From Effrenium voratum (lineage: Eukaryota > Sar > Dinophyceae > Suessiales > Symbiodiniaceae): a stretch of DNA of 64,000 nt. A program made the translations under genes and the position numbers. This document shows, one piece after another, positions 50,242-61,065 of the stretch; the first letter of the stretch is position 1, and the number at the start of each line of letters is the position of its first letter. The stretch is from assembly GCA_963377175.1 (NCBI GenBank), contig CAUJNA010003804.1, positions 1 through 64,000 of the forward strand, written 5' to 3'. The notes under the pieces were generated by a model. The model had not been told where the DNA came from and did no database searches. It saw only the letters and a program-made list of their open reading frames with translations.

Positions 50242-50969
50242 ATGCGGCTGAAGTACATGGGAAGCAAATCGTGGCTGGCTCCACACATGGACCGGCTGCT
50301 GGGAGACGTCGCTGTGCTTCACTCTCCCTTCTTCGGCTCTGGAAAGCTGGAGTACTACCTCGCAGCCCGCGTCCGGCCCTGGAGGTGCGCGGCGTCGACG
50401 TCTTCGAGCCCGTCACAAACCTGCACCGCTGTTACTTGAGGCAAGACCCGGTCTTCCTGCGCTCCTTGCTGCGCCTGGCGGGGCGCAAGGTAGACAGGCG
50501 GTTGTACTTCAGTCACCTTCTGCCGGGCACTCAGAGAGGCCGCGCCGGGCGTCGGGCTGTCTGCTCATATGTCCTGCTGCGCAACAGCTTCTCGGGAAAG
50601 TGGGGCTCCTTCACACAGCAGCGGCCGCTGGGGCTGAGCAGCGTGCGGCGTATGCAGCGTCCGCCGGCGAATGTGACCGTGCGATGCCATATACGCCGAT
50701 CCTCCCTACATCTTCCCAGGTCGCAGCATGAACTACTATGGCACGAGGAGGCGGGGGCATGACCTGGCCTTCCACTCGGAGCTCCGAGACGCGCTCTTCG
50801 CAAGCGGCCTGCCCTTCGCGACGTGCCTGAGGCCCGGGAGCTCTACAGCAGGGCCGGCTCCATCACGAGGCTGTGCTCGGGGAAGAACAGCTCCAAGTCC
50901 GAGCTGCTGGTAGTGCGCCGGGCCAATCCTGCGATGGCGACAGGATTGAGTGAAGCAATCCTGCGCTGA
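50242..50969 (+). pseudogene. D12-class N6-adenine DNA methyltransferase (Dam-like), frameshifted
   Basis: MRLKYMGSKSWLAPHMDRLL is the K.MGSK start of D12 enzymes; FFGSGKLEYYLA is the SAM-binding motif; EVRGVDVFEPVTNLHRCYLR follows after a shift near 50385. Later come SYVLLRNSFSGKWGSFTQQR and, in another frame, AIYADPPYIFPGRSMNYYGT with the catalytic DPPY, then HDLAFHSELRDALFASGLPF and SSKSELLVVRRANP before the stop. At least three frameshifts. The reaction is N6 methylation of adenine, often GATC or related sites. The last codons run into the CAATCCTG hairpin repeats. No equivalent is seen in copy A. Confidence 0.72.
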
Positions 50970-51075
50970 CAACAGGATTGAAGCTGCAATCCTGCGCTCA
51001 CAACAGGATTGACTGAAAGGCAGCACCAGGCCCGCACCAGGCCCGCACCAGGCCCGCACCAGGGTTTTTCGGGCT
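50922..51075. repeat. Three CAATCCTG hairpins and CCAGGCCCGCA repeats
   Basis: Stem-loops CAATCCTG ... CAGGATTG at about 50924-50948, 50956-50980 and 50988-51012, the same stem as the hairpins at 6588-6675 and 18059-18121 in copy A, with variable loops. Directly after come four units of GCACCAGGCCC. Confidence 0.75.
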
Positions 51076-51584
51076 GAAAACCAACTTGGAAGCTTGGAGC
51101 AAAGCCGGATTTCCGACCTCGGTGGGGAGCGAAGTCGGAATTCTTACTCCGGTGGGCACCAGGGCCCAGGCGCGCACCAGGCCCGCACCAGGCCCGCACC
51201 AGGCCCGCGCCAGAGCGAAGTCGGACCGAAGCCGCGGAGCTGGTTTCGCTTTTCCAAGCCTTTTGCGCACTTTTCGGCCCCAAAGAGAGCGGTGACGAAG
51301 CGGTGACAAGCGGTGACATGCTCGGCGGGCTGGAATTCGCCGCTTTTCCGGCCCGAAAGCGGAAAACTGAGCAAAGTGGTCGTCTGGAGCCCGCTTTCCA
51401 CCGAAAACCAGCGAATTTGGAGGCTCAGGCATCCCGACATTATTTAATGTAAGATGTCTAACTATGTCTAAGCAATATATATATTTTACGCAGTGCGAAC
51501 ATCTGGTTCCGTCCGCGATTTGAGCCGGAGCTACGAATGCATTTGTGACCCACTTTCGCGCTGCTGACTTTCTAACTTAAAGGC
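51076..51584. repeat. Gene-free segment with repeats shared with copy A
   Basis: AAGTCGGAATTCC-type units (also at 18236-18290), GCACCAGGCCC units, then 51266-51436 matching the 270-base repeat at 11505-11650 (GGTGACGAAGCGGTGACAAG ... GAATTTGGAGGCTC). An AT-rich junction (AATATATATATTTTAC) at 51474-51490 ends it. Confidence 0.7.
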
Positions 51585-51662
51585 CGCGGAGACCAAGCAG
51601 GATTCGAGCCCGGGGCCGGTCACTGCCAAGAGCAGGCGCGTAACCACGAGACAAACTCTCAA
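51585..51662 (-). other. tRNA-like sequence
   Basis: Minus strand GAGAGTTTGTCTCGTGGTTA, CGCGCCTGCTCTTGGCAGTG, then GGGCTCGAATCC (good B box) and TGGTCTC. It has A- and B-box spacing like a tRNA or tRNA-derived SINE; the anticodon stem pairs only partly (CTCTTGG loop would read CUU). Confidence 0.35.
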
Positions 51663-51719
51663 GCGCGCTCCGATTTGGTCTCGTAGCATTTTACTAGCAT
51701 TTCGCGCGATCCACCTCGC

Positions 51720-51905
51720 AGAGGGCAAGTCAGAAATCGTAAAAAGTCCACAGTTTTTGCACATCGACCACGCCAATCCCCTCAGAAATCGTAAAAAGTC
51801 CTCAGTTTTTGCACATCAACCACGCCAATCCACGCAGGGGATCGCGCGGGCAAGTCAGAAATCGTAAAAAGTCCTCAGTTTTTGGGCATCGACCACGTTG
51901 AAAAG
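51720..51905. repeat. About 60-base repeat, three units
   Basis: CAGAAATCGTAAAAAGTCC, then TCAGTTTTTGCACATCGACC and ACGCCAATCC recur at about 51730, 51783 and 51857. No gene. Confidence 0.75.
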
Positions 51906-54900
51906 CCCTTTGTGGCCGGCTGGCTTCTTATCGCCACACTTCAAAAAGGATCTTAAATCCGCCAAAGAAATTCCCTAGTTGCGACATGTTGCGACAACCA
52001 GCCATATGCATATCTTGGCAGGATGATGCACGGCGCAAAACAGATATTGCAAGAAACAAAAGAACAAAACAGTTTTCTGTACAAGTAGAAAGGCCTCCGG
52101 TCCATAGTAGCATCCATCATCATGTCCTGCCGGGCACTCTGAGCAGGCTTGGACATACCGGGGCCCGGTACCCATACGTAAATGGTGACAAGTTTCCATG
52201 GGTTAGGATATGTTGAAGCAACGATGTTGAAAACCATGCCTGTTAAAGAAACGTTGCAACATTGGTGGTTAACACCTTCGTCAAAGATTCTTTGCGCTAC
52301 AACATGTCAACACAATGGTGAAGAACAATAGATCAATGAATCTTGAAACCATTGTGGCGCAAAAAGTGGCTCCGCAAGATTGAACAACCATAGATTAAGA
52401 TTCATACCCATATCCACAAAAGCACGAAGGCCTATGAGCAAGATTTGGGCTGCCGCCTTCCGACCCCAAGCTTTTTTCAGAGCGCGTCAGGTTGTCGCCA
52501 CAAGCAGCCCCACATGTTGTGTGTCCTGTTGGTTGCCCCATAGAAAGCAAGATTACTCAGTCAGGTCCTGCCGGGCCCTGAGCGGCGGAGAGTAGCAGCG
52601 ATTACCAGAAACGATTCACGAAATGTCAGCAACCAAGACAGCGTAATTTGTACCGGTCAAGCCCGACCGCGGCCCAGTCCAGACCCGGCCGGGGCCCGGT
52701 CAGACCATACCGGGGCCCGGTACCCATACGTGAATGGTGACAAGTTTCCATGGGTCAGGATATGTTAGAAATGTTGCAACATTGGTGGTTAACACCTTCG
52801 CCAAAGATTCTTTAAACTACAGCATGTCAACACAATGGTGAAGAAGAATGGATCAATGAGTCTTGAAACCATTGTGGTGCCAAAAGTTGCTCCACAAATT
52901 GAACAACCATAGACTGAGATTCATACCCATATCCACAAAAGCACAAAGGCCTATGAGCAAGAAAACGGCTGTCCTTCCGACCCAAATTTTTTTAAGAGCA
53001 CGTCAGGGTGTCGCCACAAGACATGTTGTGTGTCCTGTTGGTTTTCCCATAGAAAGCAAGATTACTCAGACTCAGCTATTAAGCTTGCAAGCAAAGCATT
53101 GGCTCCAGACATCGCTGGTGAGCGTACGCGCGCGAGAGTTGAGGCAAACAAAAACCCTTAAGATTTTGTTTATGTTTGCCGTGCCGTGTTGCAGGCCTCC
53201 TCGTGCAGTTTGCAGAAGGCTGCAGGTCTAGACCGGGCCCCGGTCGGGCCTGACTGGGCCCCAGTCAGCAGCGATTATCAGAAACGATCCAAGACAGCGT
53301 AATTTGGGGGCCTGGTCATGCTCTATGGTACGGGTACCGGTCGAGCCCGACCGGGGCCCGGTCTGGAACCGGGCCCCGGTCAAGCCTGACCGGGGCCGGT
53401 CAGACCATACCGGGGCCCGGTACCCATACGTGAATGGTGACAAGTTTCCATGGGTCAGGATTTGTTGAAGCAACAATGTTGAAAACCATGTGTGTTGAAG
53501 AAATGTTGCAACATTGGTGGTTAACACCTTCGCCAAAGATTCTTTCAACTACAGCATGTCAACACAATGGTGAAGAACAATGGATCAATGAGTCTTTGAA
53601 ACCATCGTGGTGCCAAAAGTTGCTCCACAAATTGAACAACCATAGACTAAGATTCATACCCATATCCACAAAAGCACAAAGGCCTATGAGCAAGAATTTG
53701 GCTGTCGCCTTCCGACCCCAAATTGTTTAAGAGCACGTCAGGGTGTCGCCACAAGCAGCCCCACATGTTGTGTGTCCTGTTGGTTTTCCCATAGAAAGCA
53801 AGATTACTCAGACTCAGCTATTATGCTTGCAAGCAAAGCATTGGCTCCAGACATCGCTGGTGAGCGTACGCACACGAGAGTTGAGGCAAACGAAAACCCT
53901 TAAGATTTTGACGGCCAACGTAGATGCTTAAAGGTTTATGTTTGCCGTGCCGTGTTGCAGGCCTCGTGCAGTTTGCAGAAGGCTGCAGGTCTAGACCGGG
54001 CCCCGGTCGGGCCTGACTGGGCCCCAGTCAGCAGCGATTATGACAAGTTTCCATGGGTCAGGATTTGTTGAAGCAACGATGTTGAAAACCATGCCTGTTG
54101 AAGAAATGTTGCAACATTGGTGGTTAACACCTTCGCCAAAGATTCTTTAAACTACAGCATGTCAACACAATGGTGAAGAACAATGGGTCAATGAGTCTTT
54201 GAAACCATTGTGGTGCCAAAAGTTGCTCCACAAATTGAACAACCATAGATTAAGATTCATACCCATATCCACAAAAGCACAGAAGCCTATGAGCAAGATT
54301 TGGGCTGCCGCCTTCCGACCCCAATTTTTTCTGAGCACGTCAGGTTGTCGCCACAAGCAGCCCCACAAATTGTGTGTCTTGTTGGTTTTCCCATAGAAAG
54401 CAAGATTGCTCACACTCAGCTATAATGCTTGCAAGCAAAGCATTGGCTCCAGACATCGCTGGTGTGCGTACGCACACGAGAGTTGGGGCAAACGAAAACC
54501 CTTAAGATTTTGACGGCCAACGTAGAAGCTTACAGGTTTATGTTTGCCGTGCCGTGTTGCAGGCCTCGTGCAGTTTGCAGCAGGCTGCAGGTCTAGACCG
54601 GGCCCCGGTCGGGCCTGACTGGGCCCCAGTCAGGTCCTGCCGGGCCCTGAGCGGCGGAGAGTAGCAGCGATTACCAGAAACGCTTCACAAAACGTCAGCA
54701 GCCAAGACAGCGTAATTTGTACCGGTCAAGCCCGACCGCGGCCCAGTCCAGACCGGGCCCCGTCAAGCCTGACCGGGGGAAATCACGGATGCGGGGCCGG
54801 ACGGCCAAGGACCAAACTGAAGGGGAAGGGGGTACCCTCAGGGAGCGCACCATCGACTCGCTCATGGTCATTGGTGGAACAGGGACCCGAGGACACCAGT

Positions 54901-54983
54901 GAAGGCCAAGGACTTCCCCCTTCGTGTTGTTGCGGCAGTCAAACGCACAGGCAACGCCGGCCAGGCCAGAATCCACCTGCTGA

Positions 54984-55367
54984 ATGACGAAGGCACGGCT
55001 GTGGGGGTGCGGGTGGCGACCGGCGGCCTCCAAGATCCAGGAGCTCTCCGTGCTGGACTACATGTCGGAGCCAGAGGCCTATGGCAAGTGCGAACGCTGC
55101 TTCAAGAGGTACGGCTTCCCGGCGGACTGCTCCTCGGCGGACTCGGGCTCTGAAACGGACTTGGTGGACACCCAGTCGGAGACCGAGGCGGTGGCCCTAC
55201 CTTTAAGGTGCCCCCGGCCCTGGCGACCTGAGGGGGAGGCCAAGGACAGGGCTCTGGCCAGGGCCCTCAGCACAGACTGGCATTCGGAAATGGCGGGTGT
55301 GCCAGACGTCCTTCGACCCGTTCTTCGGTTTTTGGGGGTTTGGCCCATGGGGCCCACCCAGCCGTAG
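54984..55367 (+). pseudogene. Gag-like fragment, left part
   Basis: WGCGWRPAASKIQELSVLDY, then KCERCFKRYGFPADCSSADS with a Cys pair, and an acidic Ser-rich tail (SGSETDLVDTQSETEAVALP). Preceded in another frame by RMRGRTAKDQTEGEGGTLRE. The CGWRPA...S.h..h..h and C..C pattern is one I associate with dinoflagellate retroelement proteins; no firm family. Stop at 55365-55367. Confidence 0.35.
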
Positions 55368-55516
55368 ACATCTGACAGGGGAAGATGAGTCCCTGGCACC
55401 AACACATTGCTTTTGCTTGTGTGGTGCCGTTTGGTTAGCTTACATACACTTTGTTAATGTTGAAACGCATGTGGAAACATGAACTGTGTGTGGAATGCTT
55501 GACCATAATGGCATGT

Positions 55517-55532
55517 GCCATTTTGGCTCAAG
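55517..55532 (+). other. Dinoflagellate spliced-leader (DinoSL) relic
   Basis: GCCATTTTGGCTCAAG matches the 3' 16 bases of the dinoflagellate trans-spliced leader exactly. Genomic copies of the leader mark genes that returned to the genome from trans-spliced mRNA. It lies directly upstream of the right Gag-like frame. This is the strongest single taxonomic marker in the window. Confidence 0.85.
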
Positions 55533-55589
55533 CATTGCTCTGGGTTCCTGGAACCCAAGCTGATTGAAAACCCACCCACCCACACCAAG

Positions 55590-56568
55590 GTAAGAGGTCA
55601 TCGCTGCGGCGCCCGCCAAACCACCGGAGGAGGTCCCAGCCGCGATCAAGGAAGACGTGGTGAAGTTGCAGAAGCCACTGGCGGCCATCTTGGTGGGCAA
55701 GGAAATCCCCTGGGTCATCCAAGCGGCACGTCACGGTGGAAGACCTGGCGGATCGCTGGAACACCCCGGCTGCGGCCAGGGAAAATGGTCCCCGGGACCT
55801 ACGGGAGGTATGAGCACCTCAACAGGGCGCCGACGAAGGGAAGAGCAAGAGCAAGGCACCCAAGGTGTGGCAGACTCAGTGGGAGAAGCCCAAGAAGGGG
55901 GGAAAAGGATCTTGGTCCTCGGGGCCTACCCATTCCAAGCCGAAGGGCAAGGGCGGCAAAGGGAAGTCCCCCAACACCTCCTCGACCCCATGGCCAGACC
56001 ACTGGGCTTTCAAGAATCCCAAAGGGGTGGCGTACTGCAGGGATCATCACCTTCACAACAAATGCCCTGGATCATGCGGTCGATCCCACAACTGCCCGGT
56101 CAGGAAGGATGGGTGGTGTGTGATGCAAGCATGTGCCACAGGCATGCCCACACCTCCCCAAGTGACAGGAGGCCACTCAGGGTGCCATGGGCCCCGTGGC
56201 TGCCTGGTCTCCGAAGGGATCACAGGCGAGCCACAGCGGAAGGTAGAGGGGGAGGCCAGGACGGCTGCAGGTGGTGGGAGGGGACCTCTCCAGGGTGCCA
56301 CCGGCCCCGGAAGCCCCTCCACCGAAGAAAGGGAGTGGATCCAGCCAGGGCACTCCAGAAGCCCTTTTCCCCCACACCCACCGAGGCAGTGGGAAGAACC
56401 CCCAGAGAGACCCAGAGGCGGGTCCGCCCAGCAAGGGGCGTTCCAAGGGCGGGCAGAACCGTCAGGGCAAGCAGCAAGCCCAGGGCCAGACGACCAGTGG
56501 GTCGGACAAAGGACGCACGGAAACCGGGGGACAAGCCCCACCTTCCCCTGGATGCAAGACACCCCTAG
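55590..56568 (+). pseudogene. Gag-like protein with CCCH zinc finger, right part
   Basis: After the spliced-leader relic: EEVPAAIKEDVVKLQKPLAA, ILVGKEIPWVIQAAR, a one-base shift near 55720, VTVEDLADRWNTPAAARENG, a further shift, VWQTQWEKPKKGGKGSWSSG, a Lys/Gly/Ser-rich stretch, then FKNPKGVAYCRDHHLHNKCP with GSCGRSHNCPV: C-x8-C-x3-C-x3-H, a nucleic-acid-binding finger. A long Pro/Gly/Arg-rich tail follows. Probably Gag of a dinoflagellate retroelement. The frameshifts make it a pseudogene. Confidence 0.45.
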
Positions 56569-59430
56569 GACCCCGGGCCCGGTCAGACCATACCGGGGCC
56601 CGGCGCCCATACGTGAATGGCGACAAGTTTCCATGGGTCAGGATATGTTAGAAATGTTGCAACATTGATGGTTAACACCTTCGCCAAAGATTCTTTAAAC
56701 TACAGCATGTCAACACAATGGTGAAGAAGAATGGATCAATGAGTCTTGAAACCATTGTTGCCAAAAGTTGCTCCACAAATTGAACAACCATAGATTAAGA
56801 TTCATACCCATATCCACAAAAGCACAGAAGCCTATGAGCAAGATTTGGTCTGCCGCCTTCCGACCCCAAGTTTTTTCTGAGCACGTCAGGTTGTCGCCAC
56901 AAGCAGCCCCACATGTTGTGTGTCTTGTTGGTTGCCCCATAGAAAGCAAGATTACTCAGACTCAGCTATTATGCTTGCAAGCAAAGCATTCGCTCCAGAC
57001 ATCGCTGGTGAGCGTACGCACACGAGAGTTGAGGCAAACGAAAACCCTTAAGATTTTGACGGGCAACGTAGATGCTTAAAGGTTTATGTTTGCCATGCCG
57101 TGTTGCAGGCCTCGTGCAGTTTGCAGAAGGCTGCAGGTCTAGACCGGGCCCCGGTCGGGCCTGACTGGGCCCCAGTCAGCAGCGATTATCAGAAACGATT
57201 CACGAAATGTCAGCAACCAAGACAGCGTAATTTGGGGGCCTGGTCATGCTCTAATGCTGTACCGGTCGAGCCCGACCAGGGCCCGGTCTGGAACCGGGCT
57301 CAAGCCTGACCGGGGCCCGGTCCGGGGCCCGGTACCCGTACGTGAATGGTGACAAGTTTCCATGGGTCGGGATTTGTTGAAGCAACGATGTTGAAAACCA
57401 TGCCTGTTGAAGAAATGTTGCAACATTGGTGGTTAACACCTTCGCCAAAGATTCTTTAAACTACAGCATGTCAACACAATGGTGAAGAAGAATGGATCAA
57501 TGAGTCTTGAAACCATTGTGGTGCCAAAAGTTGCTCCACAAATTGAACAACCATAGACTGAGATTCATACCCATATCCACAAAAACACAAAGGCCTATGA
57601 GCAAGAATTTGGCTGTCGCGCAGGGGTCGCCACAAGCAGCCCCACATGTTGTGTGTCCTGTTGGTTTTCCCATAGAAAGCAAGATTACTCAGACTCAGCT
57701 ATTACGCTTGCAAGCAAGGCCTTGGCTCCAGACATCGCTGGTGAGCGTACGCGCACGAGAGTTGAGGCAAACGAAAACCCTTAAGATTTTGACGGGCGAC
57801 GTAGATGCTTAAAGGTTTATGTTTGTTGTGCCGTTGCAGGCCTCGTGCAGTTTCCAGAAGGCTGCAGGTCTAGACGGGGCCCCGGTCGGACCTGACTGGG
57901 CCCCAGTCAGCAGCGATTATCAGAAACGAAACACGAAATGTCAGCAACCAAGACAGCGTAATTTGGGGGCCTGGTCATGCTGTATGGACGGTGGAGGACG
58001 ACCGGGGCCCGGTCTGGCCCGGTCAGACCATACCGGGGCCCGGTACCCATACGTGAATGGTGACAAGTTTCCATGGGTCAGGATTTGTTGAAGCAACGAT
58101 GTTGAAAACCATGTGTGTTGAAGAAATGTTGCAACATTGGTGGTTAACACCTTCGCCAAAGATTCTTTAAACTACAGCATGTCAACACAACGGATCAATG
58201 AGTCTTTGAAACCATTGTGGTGCCAAAAGTTGCTCCACAAACTGAACAACCATAGATTAAGATTCATACCCATATCCACAAAAGCACAAAGGCCTATGAG
58301 CAAGAATTTGGCTGTCGCCTTCCAACCCCAATTTTTTTCTGAGCACGTCAGGTTGTTGCCACAAGCAGCCCCACAAATTGTGTGTCTTGTTGGTTTTCCG
58401 ATAGAAGGCAAGATTACTCAGACTCAGCTATTATGCTTGCAAGCAAAGCATTGGCTCCAGACATCGCTGGTGAGCGTACGCACGCGAGAGTTGGAAACGT
58501 AGATGCTTAAAGGTTTATGTTTGCCGTGCCGTGTTGCAGGCCTCGTGCAGTTTGGAGAAGGCTGCAGGTCTAGACCGGGCCCCGGTCAGGCCTGACTGGG
58601 CCCCAGTCAGCAGCGATTATCAGAAACGATTCACGAAATGTCAGCGACCAAGACAGCGTAATTTGGGGGCCTGGTCATGCTCTATGGTACGGGGCCCGGT
58701 CAGACCACACCGGGGCCCGGACCCATACGTGAATGGTGACAAGTTTCCATGGGTCAGGTGAAGCAACGATGTTGAAAACCATGCCTGTTGAAGAAATGTT
58801 GCAACATTGGTGGTTAACACCTTTGCCAAAGATTCTTTAAACTACAGCATGTCAACACAATGGTGAAGAACAATGGATCAATGAGTGTTTGAAACCATTG
58901 TGGTGCCAAAAGTTGCTCCACAAATTGAACAACCATAGACTGAGATTCATACCCATATCCACAAAAGCAGAAAAGCCTATTAGCAAGATTTGGGCTGTCG
59001 CCTTCCAACCCCAATTTTTTCTGAGCACGTCAGGTTGTCGCCACAAGCAGCCCCACAAATTGTGTGTCTTGTTGGTTTTTTCATAGAAGGCAAGATTACT
59101 CAGACTCAGCTATTATGCTTGCAAGCAAAGCATTGGCTCCAGACATCGCTGGTGAGCGTACGCACGCGAGAGTTGGGGCAAACGAAAACCCTTAAGATTT
59201 TGACGGGCAACAGGTAGAAGCTTAAAGGTTTATGTTTGCCTCCCCCCGTGCAGTTTGCAGCAGGCGGAGAGTCGCAGCGATTACCAGAAATGACTCACGA
59301 AATGTCAGCAACCGAGAGAGCGCAATTTGGGGGCCTGGGCATGCTCTACCTGGCCACCTCAACCTGCTGTCCCGTGCGGTCCTGCTCCATCATCGCAGCG
59401 TTCATGTGTACCCCCGAATAGCACCCCAGA

Positions 59431-61065
59431 ATTTGTACAACATAGCCAGTATTTTCAGGGGGGCCCGTACTGTAAAGCGCTACCCCCCCCCCCCCCCCCA
59501 CACCTGCTTCCCCTGTTCCGTGCTGCCCCCCCCACCCGCACTTACATATTCCAACGCATTTACATTTTCCAAAATTCTCAAAAACATCTTAGTTCCGGAT
59601 CGCGCCCCACCCTTACATTTTCCAGAGTTCTCACAAAAAGCGCCGCCGCCCCCCTACCCCCTCCCCCCGTTCCGGATTGCGTACCCCGTTCCGGATCGTG
59701 CCCCCCATACCCCGTTTCCGGATCCCCACCCTTACATTTTCCAAAGTTCTCACAAAAACACCGCCACCCCCTACCCTTCCCCCCCGTTCGATTGCGTACC
59801 CCGTTCCGGACCCCCCCCTCCCCACCCTTACATTCCTGGACCAACCCCGTATGTAAAAAAACGCCTTCGAGAAAAAATGCGCAAAAACATGGCATTGTTG
59901 CTTAAAAGCGCCTTTGTTGTCAATAACGCCTTCGCAGCGCAATGCCACACTGACGCATTGCTGACGCATTGCCTGGTCTGCCTGTCTTCTCCTTGAATTG
60001 GATGTGAGGACCTTCTTTCTTCAAATTTGGCCGTTGCTGTAGGTTGGTTTCCACCAGAGCGCTGTCTGAATCCCCTCAGTGCCAGCACTGCCAGCTCGAG
60101 GGGGGCGATTTGGAACGAGAAAGCTGGCGCGAATGTCAGCCAACACCGTTTTGCAGCTTTTTGTTTTCCGGCAATTTCCGCCTTTTTCCGGCAATTTCCG
60201 CCTTTGTTCCGGCAATTTCCGCCTTTGTTTTGGCAGTTTCCGGCTTTGTTTGTCAGGTGCAATTTTACGAGCAACTGGCCACAAACTGCGCTTCTGGAAT
60301 GCAGAGCTGCTAATGTGCTGACGCAATTCGTTGAGCAAAGTTGGATTTTGAACAAGAAAATGATTTGCCAATCTTTGTAGACGAAAGCATGCTCGCAATC
60401 CAACGAGGAAGCCACAAGCAATGCAAGCACGGTTTCCAAGCACGAGCCCCAGCGATGGCTGAGCCCAGATTGGGGTAAGCACCCTCGTATTTCAGAAAAA
60501 CGTCCTCTATCCAAAAAAAGGTGCCCAATCCAAATTTAAAGAAATTCTGAAAAGGCCAAAAAAACTGCACATTCAAGACGTTGCAGGTTTTCCAAAGTTC
60601 TCACAAAAAAACACCGCCACTCCTACCCCCCCCGTTCCGGAATTGCGTACCCCGTTCTGGATCGCCCCCCCCCCCCCCCCCATCCTTACATTTTCCAAAG
60701 TACCCCATCCCCCGTTCCGGATTGCGCACCCCGTTCCGGATCCGCGCCCGACCTACCCCCCACCCTTAACATATTCCAAACTTTCCCCCACCGCCGCCCC
60801 CTACCCCCTTCCCCCGTTCCCGATTGCGTACCCCGTTCCGGATCGCGCCCGCCCCACACCCAACCACACCCCCCCCACCCTTATTTTTTTTTTTTTTTAA
60901 AAAAAACAAAAACACATTTTTCTAAATTCCTCACCAAAAACACATTTACTTACGCGTTTCTCAAGTTTCGGAACTATACAAGCCTGGATTGCTCAACCCG
61001 TTTTTCCGGATCGCCCCCCCCCCCCCTTGCATTTTGAAAAATTCTCAAAAAAGCACCGCCGCTTG
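59431..61065. repeat. C-rich simple sequence with CCCCGTTCCGGAT repeats
   Basis: Poly-C runs and repeated CCGTTCCGGATTGCGTACCC and ACATTTTCCAAAGTTCTCAC segments (59550-59830 and again 60590-60860, to 61020). Between them 60000-60560 is ordinary AT/GC sequence with five 18-20 base units CCGGCAATTTCCGCCTTT at 60165-60250. The 85- to 254-codon proline-rich frames are by-products. It may include the LTR or leader of the copia element that follows, but I could not identify LTR ends. Confidence 0.6.

Larger units (their letters stand above)
43002..50969. mobile_element. Endogenous virus-like element, copy B
   Basis: Second, shorter copy. Order: cytosine methyltransferase-like (+), tandem-repeat block, capsid (-), Ala/Pro-rich protein (-), small protein (-), AT-hook protein (-), penton (-), ATPase (-), D12 methyltransferase (+). 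The shared genes have the same order and strands as copy A, so the two derive from related genomes. Differences in DNA and independent frameshifts show they are not a recent duplication of each other. Confidence 0.72.
54770..56578 (+). mobile_element. Retroelement-derived insert (Gag-like) in the satellite
   Basis: The insert interrupts the GC palindrome end of a satellite unit (CTGACCGGGG | AAATCACGG ... AGGACCCC | GGGCCCGGTC). It has two coding parts: a left part at 54790-55370 and a right part at 55590-56570, separated by a spliced-leader relic. Both resemble the Gag end of dinoflagellate retroelements. No reverse transcriptase or LTR seen, so it is likely a processed (retroposed) copy. 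Confidence 0.5.
52150..59430. repeat. Satellite of about 0.7 kb per unit, eight units, GGGCCC palindromes
   Basis: Unit landmark AAGTTTCCATGGGT occurs at 52191, 52742, 53442, 54046, 56626, 57352, 58066 and 58741. Each unit then has TTGTTGAAGCAACGATGTTG, GTTAACACCTTCGCCAAAGA, CTCCACAAATTGAACAACCA, ACCCATATCCACAAAAGCAC, TCAGGTTGTCGCCACAAGCA, CTTGCAAGCAAAGCATTGGC, a GTTTATGTTTGCCGTGCCGT segment, and a GC-rich end made of palindromes (GACCGGGCCCCGGTC, CTGACTGGGCCCCAGTCAG, ACCGGGGCCCGGT). Small indels between units break every frame, and the recurring 60-100 codon frames are not conserved as protein. The fourth unit is split by a 1.8-kb insert. Confidence 0.88.

Noticed and set aside
52380..59217. 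Family of 60-120 codon proteins repeated in the satellite (LLHKLNNHRLRFIPISTKA type)
   Set aside because: The frame recurs only because the DNA unit recurs; indels and stops vary between units with no sign of protein-level conservation.
59232..60900. Proline-rich frames of 85-254 codons
   Set aside because: They lie in C-rich simple sequence with repeated CCGTTCCGGAT; all frames read as Pro/Arg/Ser-rich or similar.
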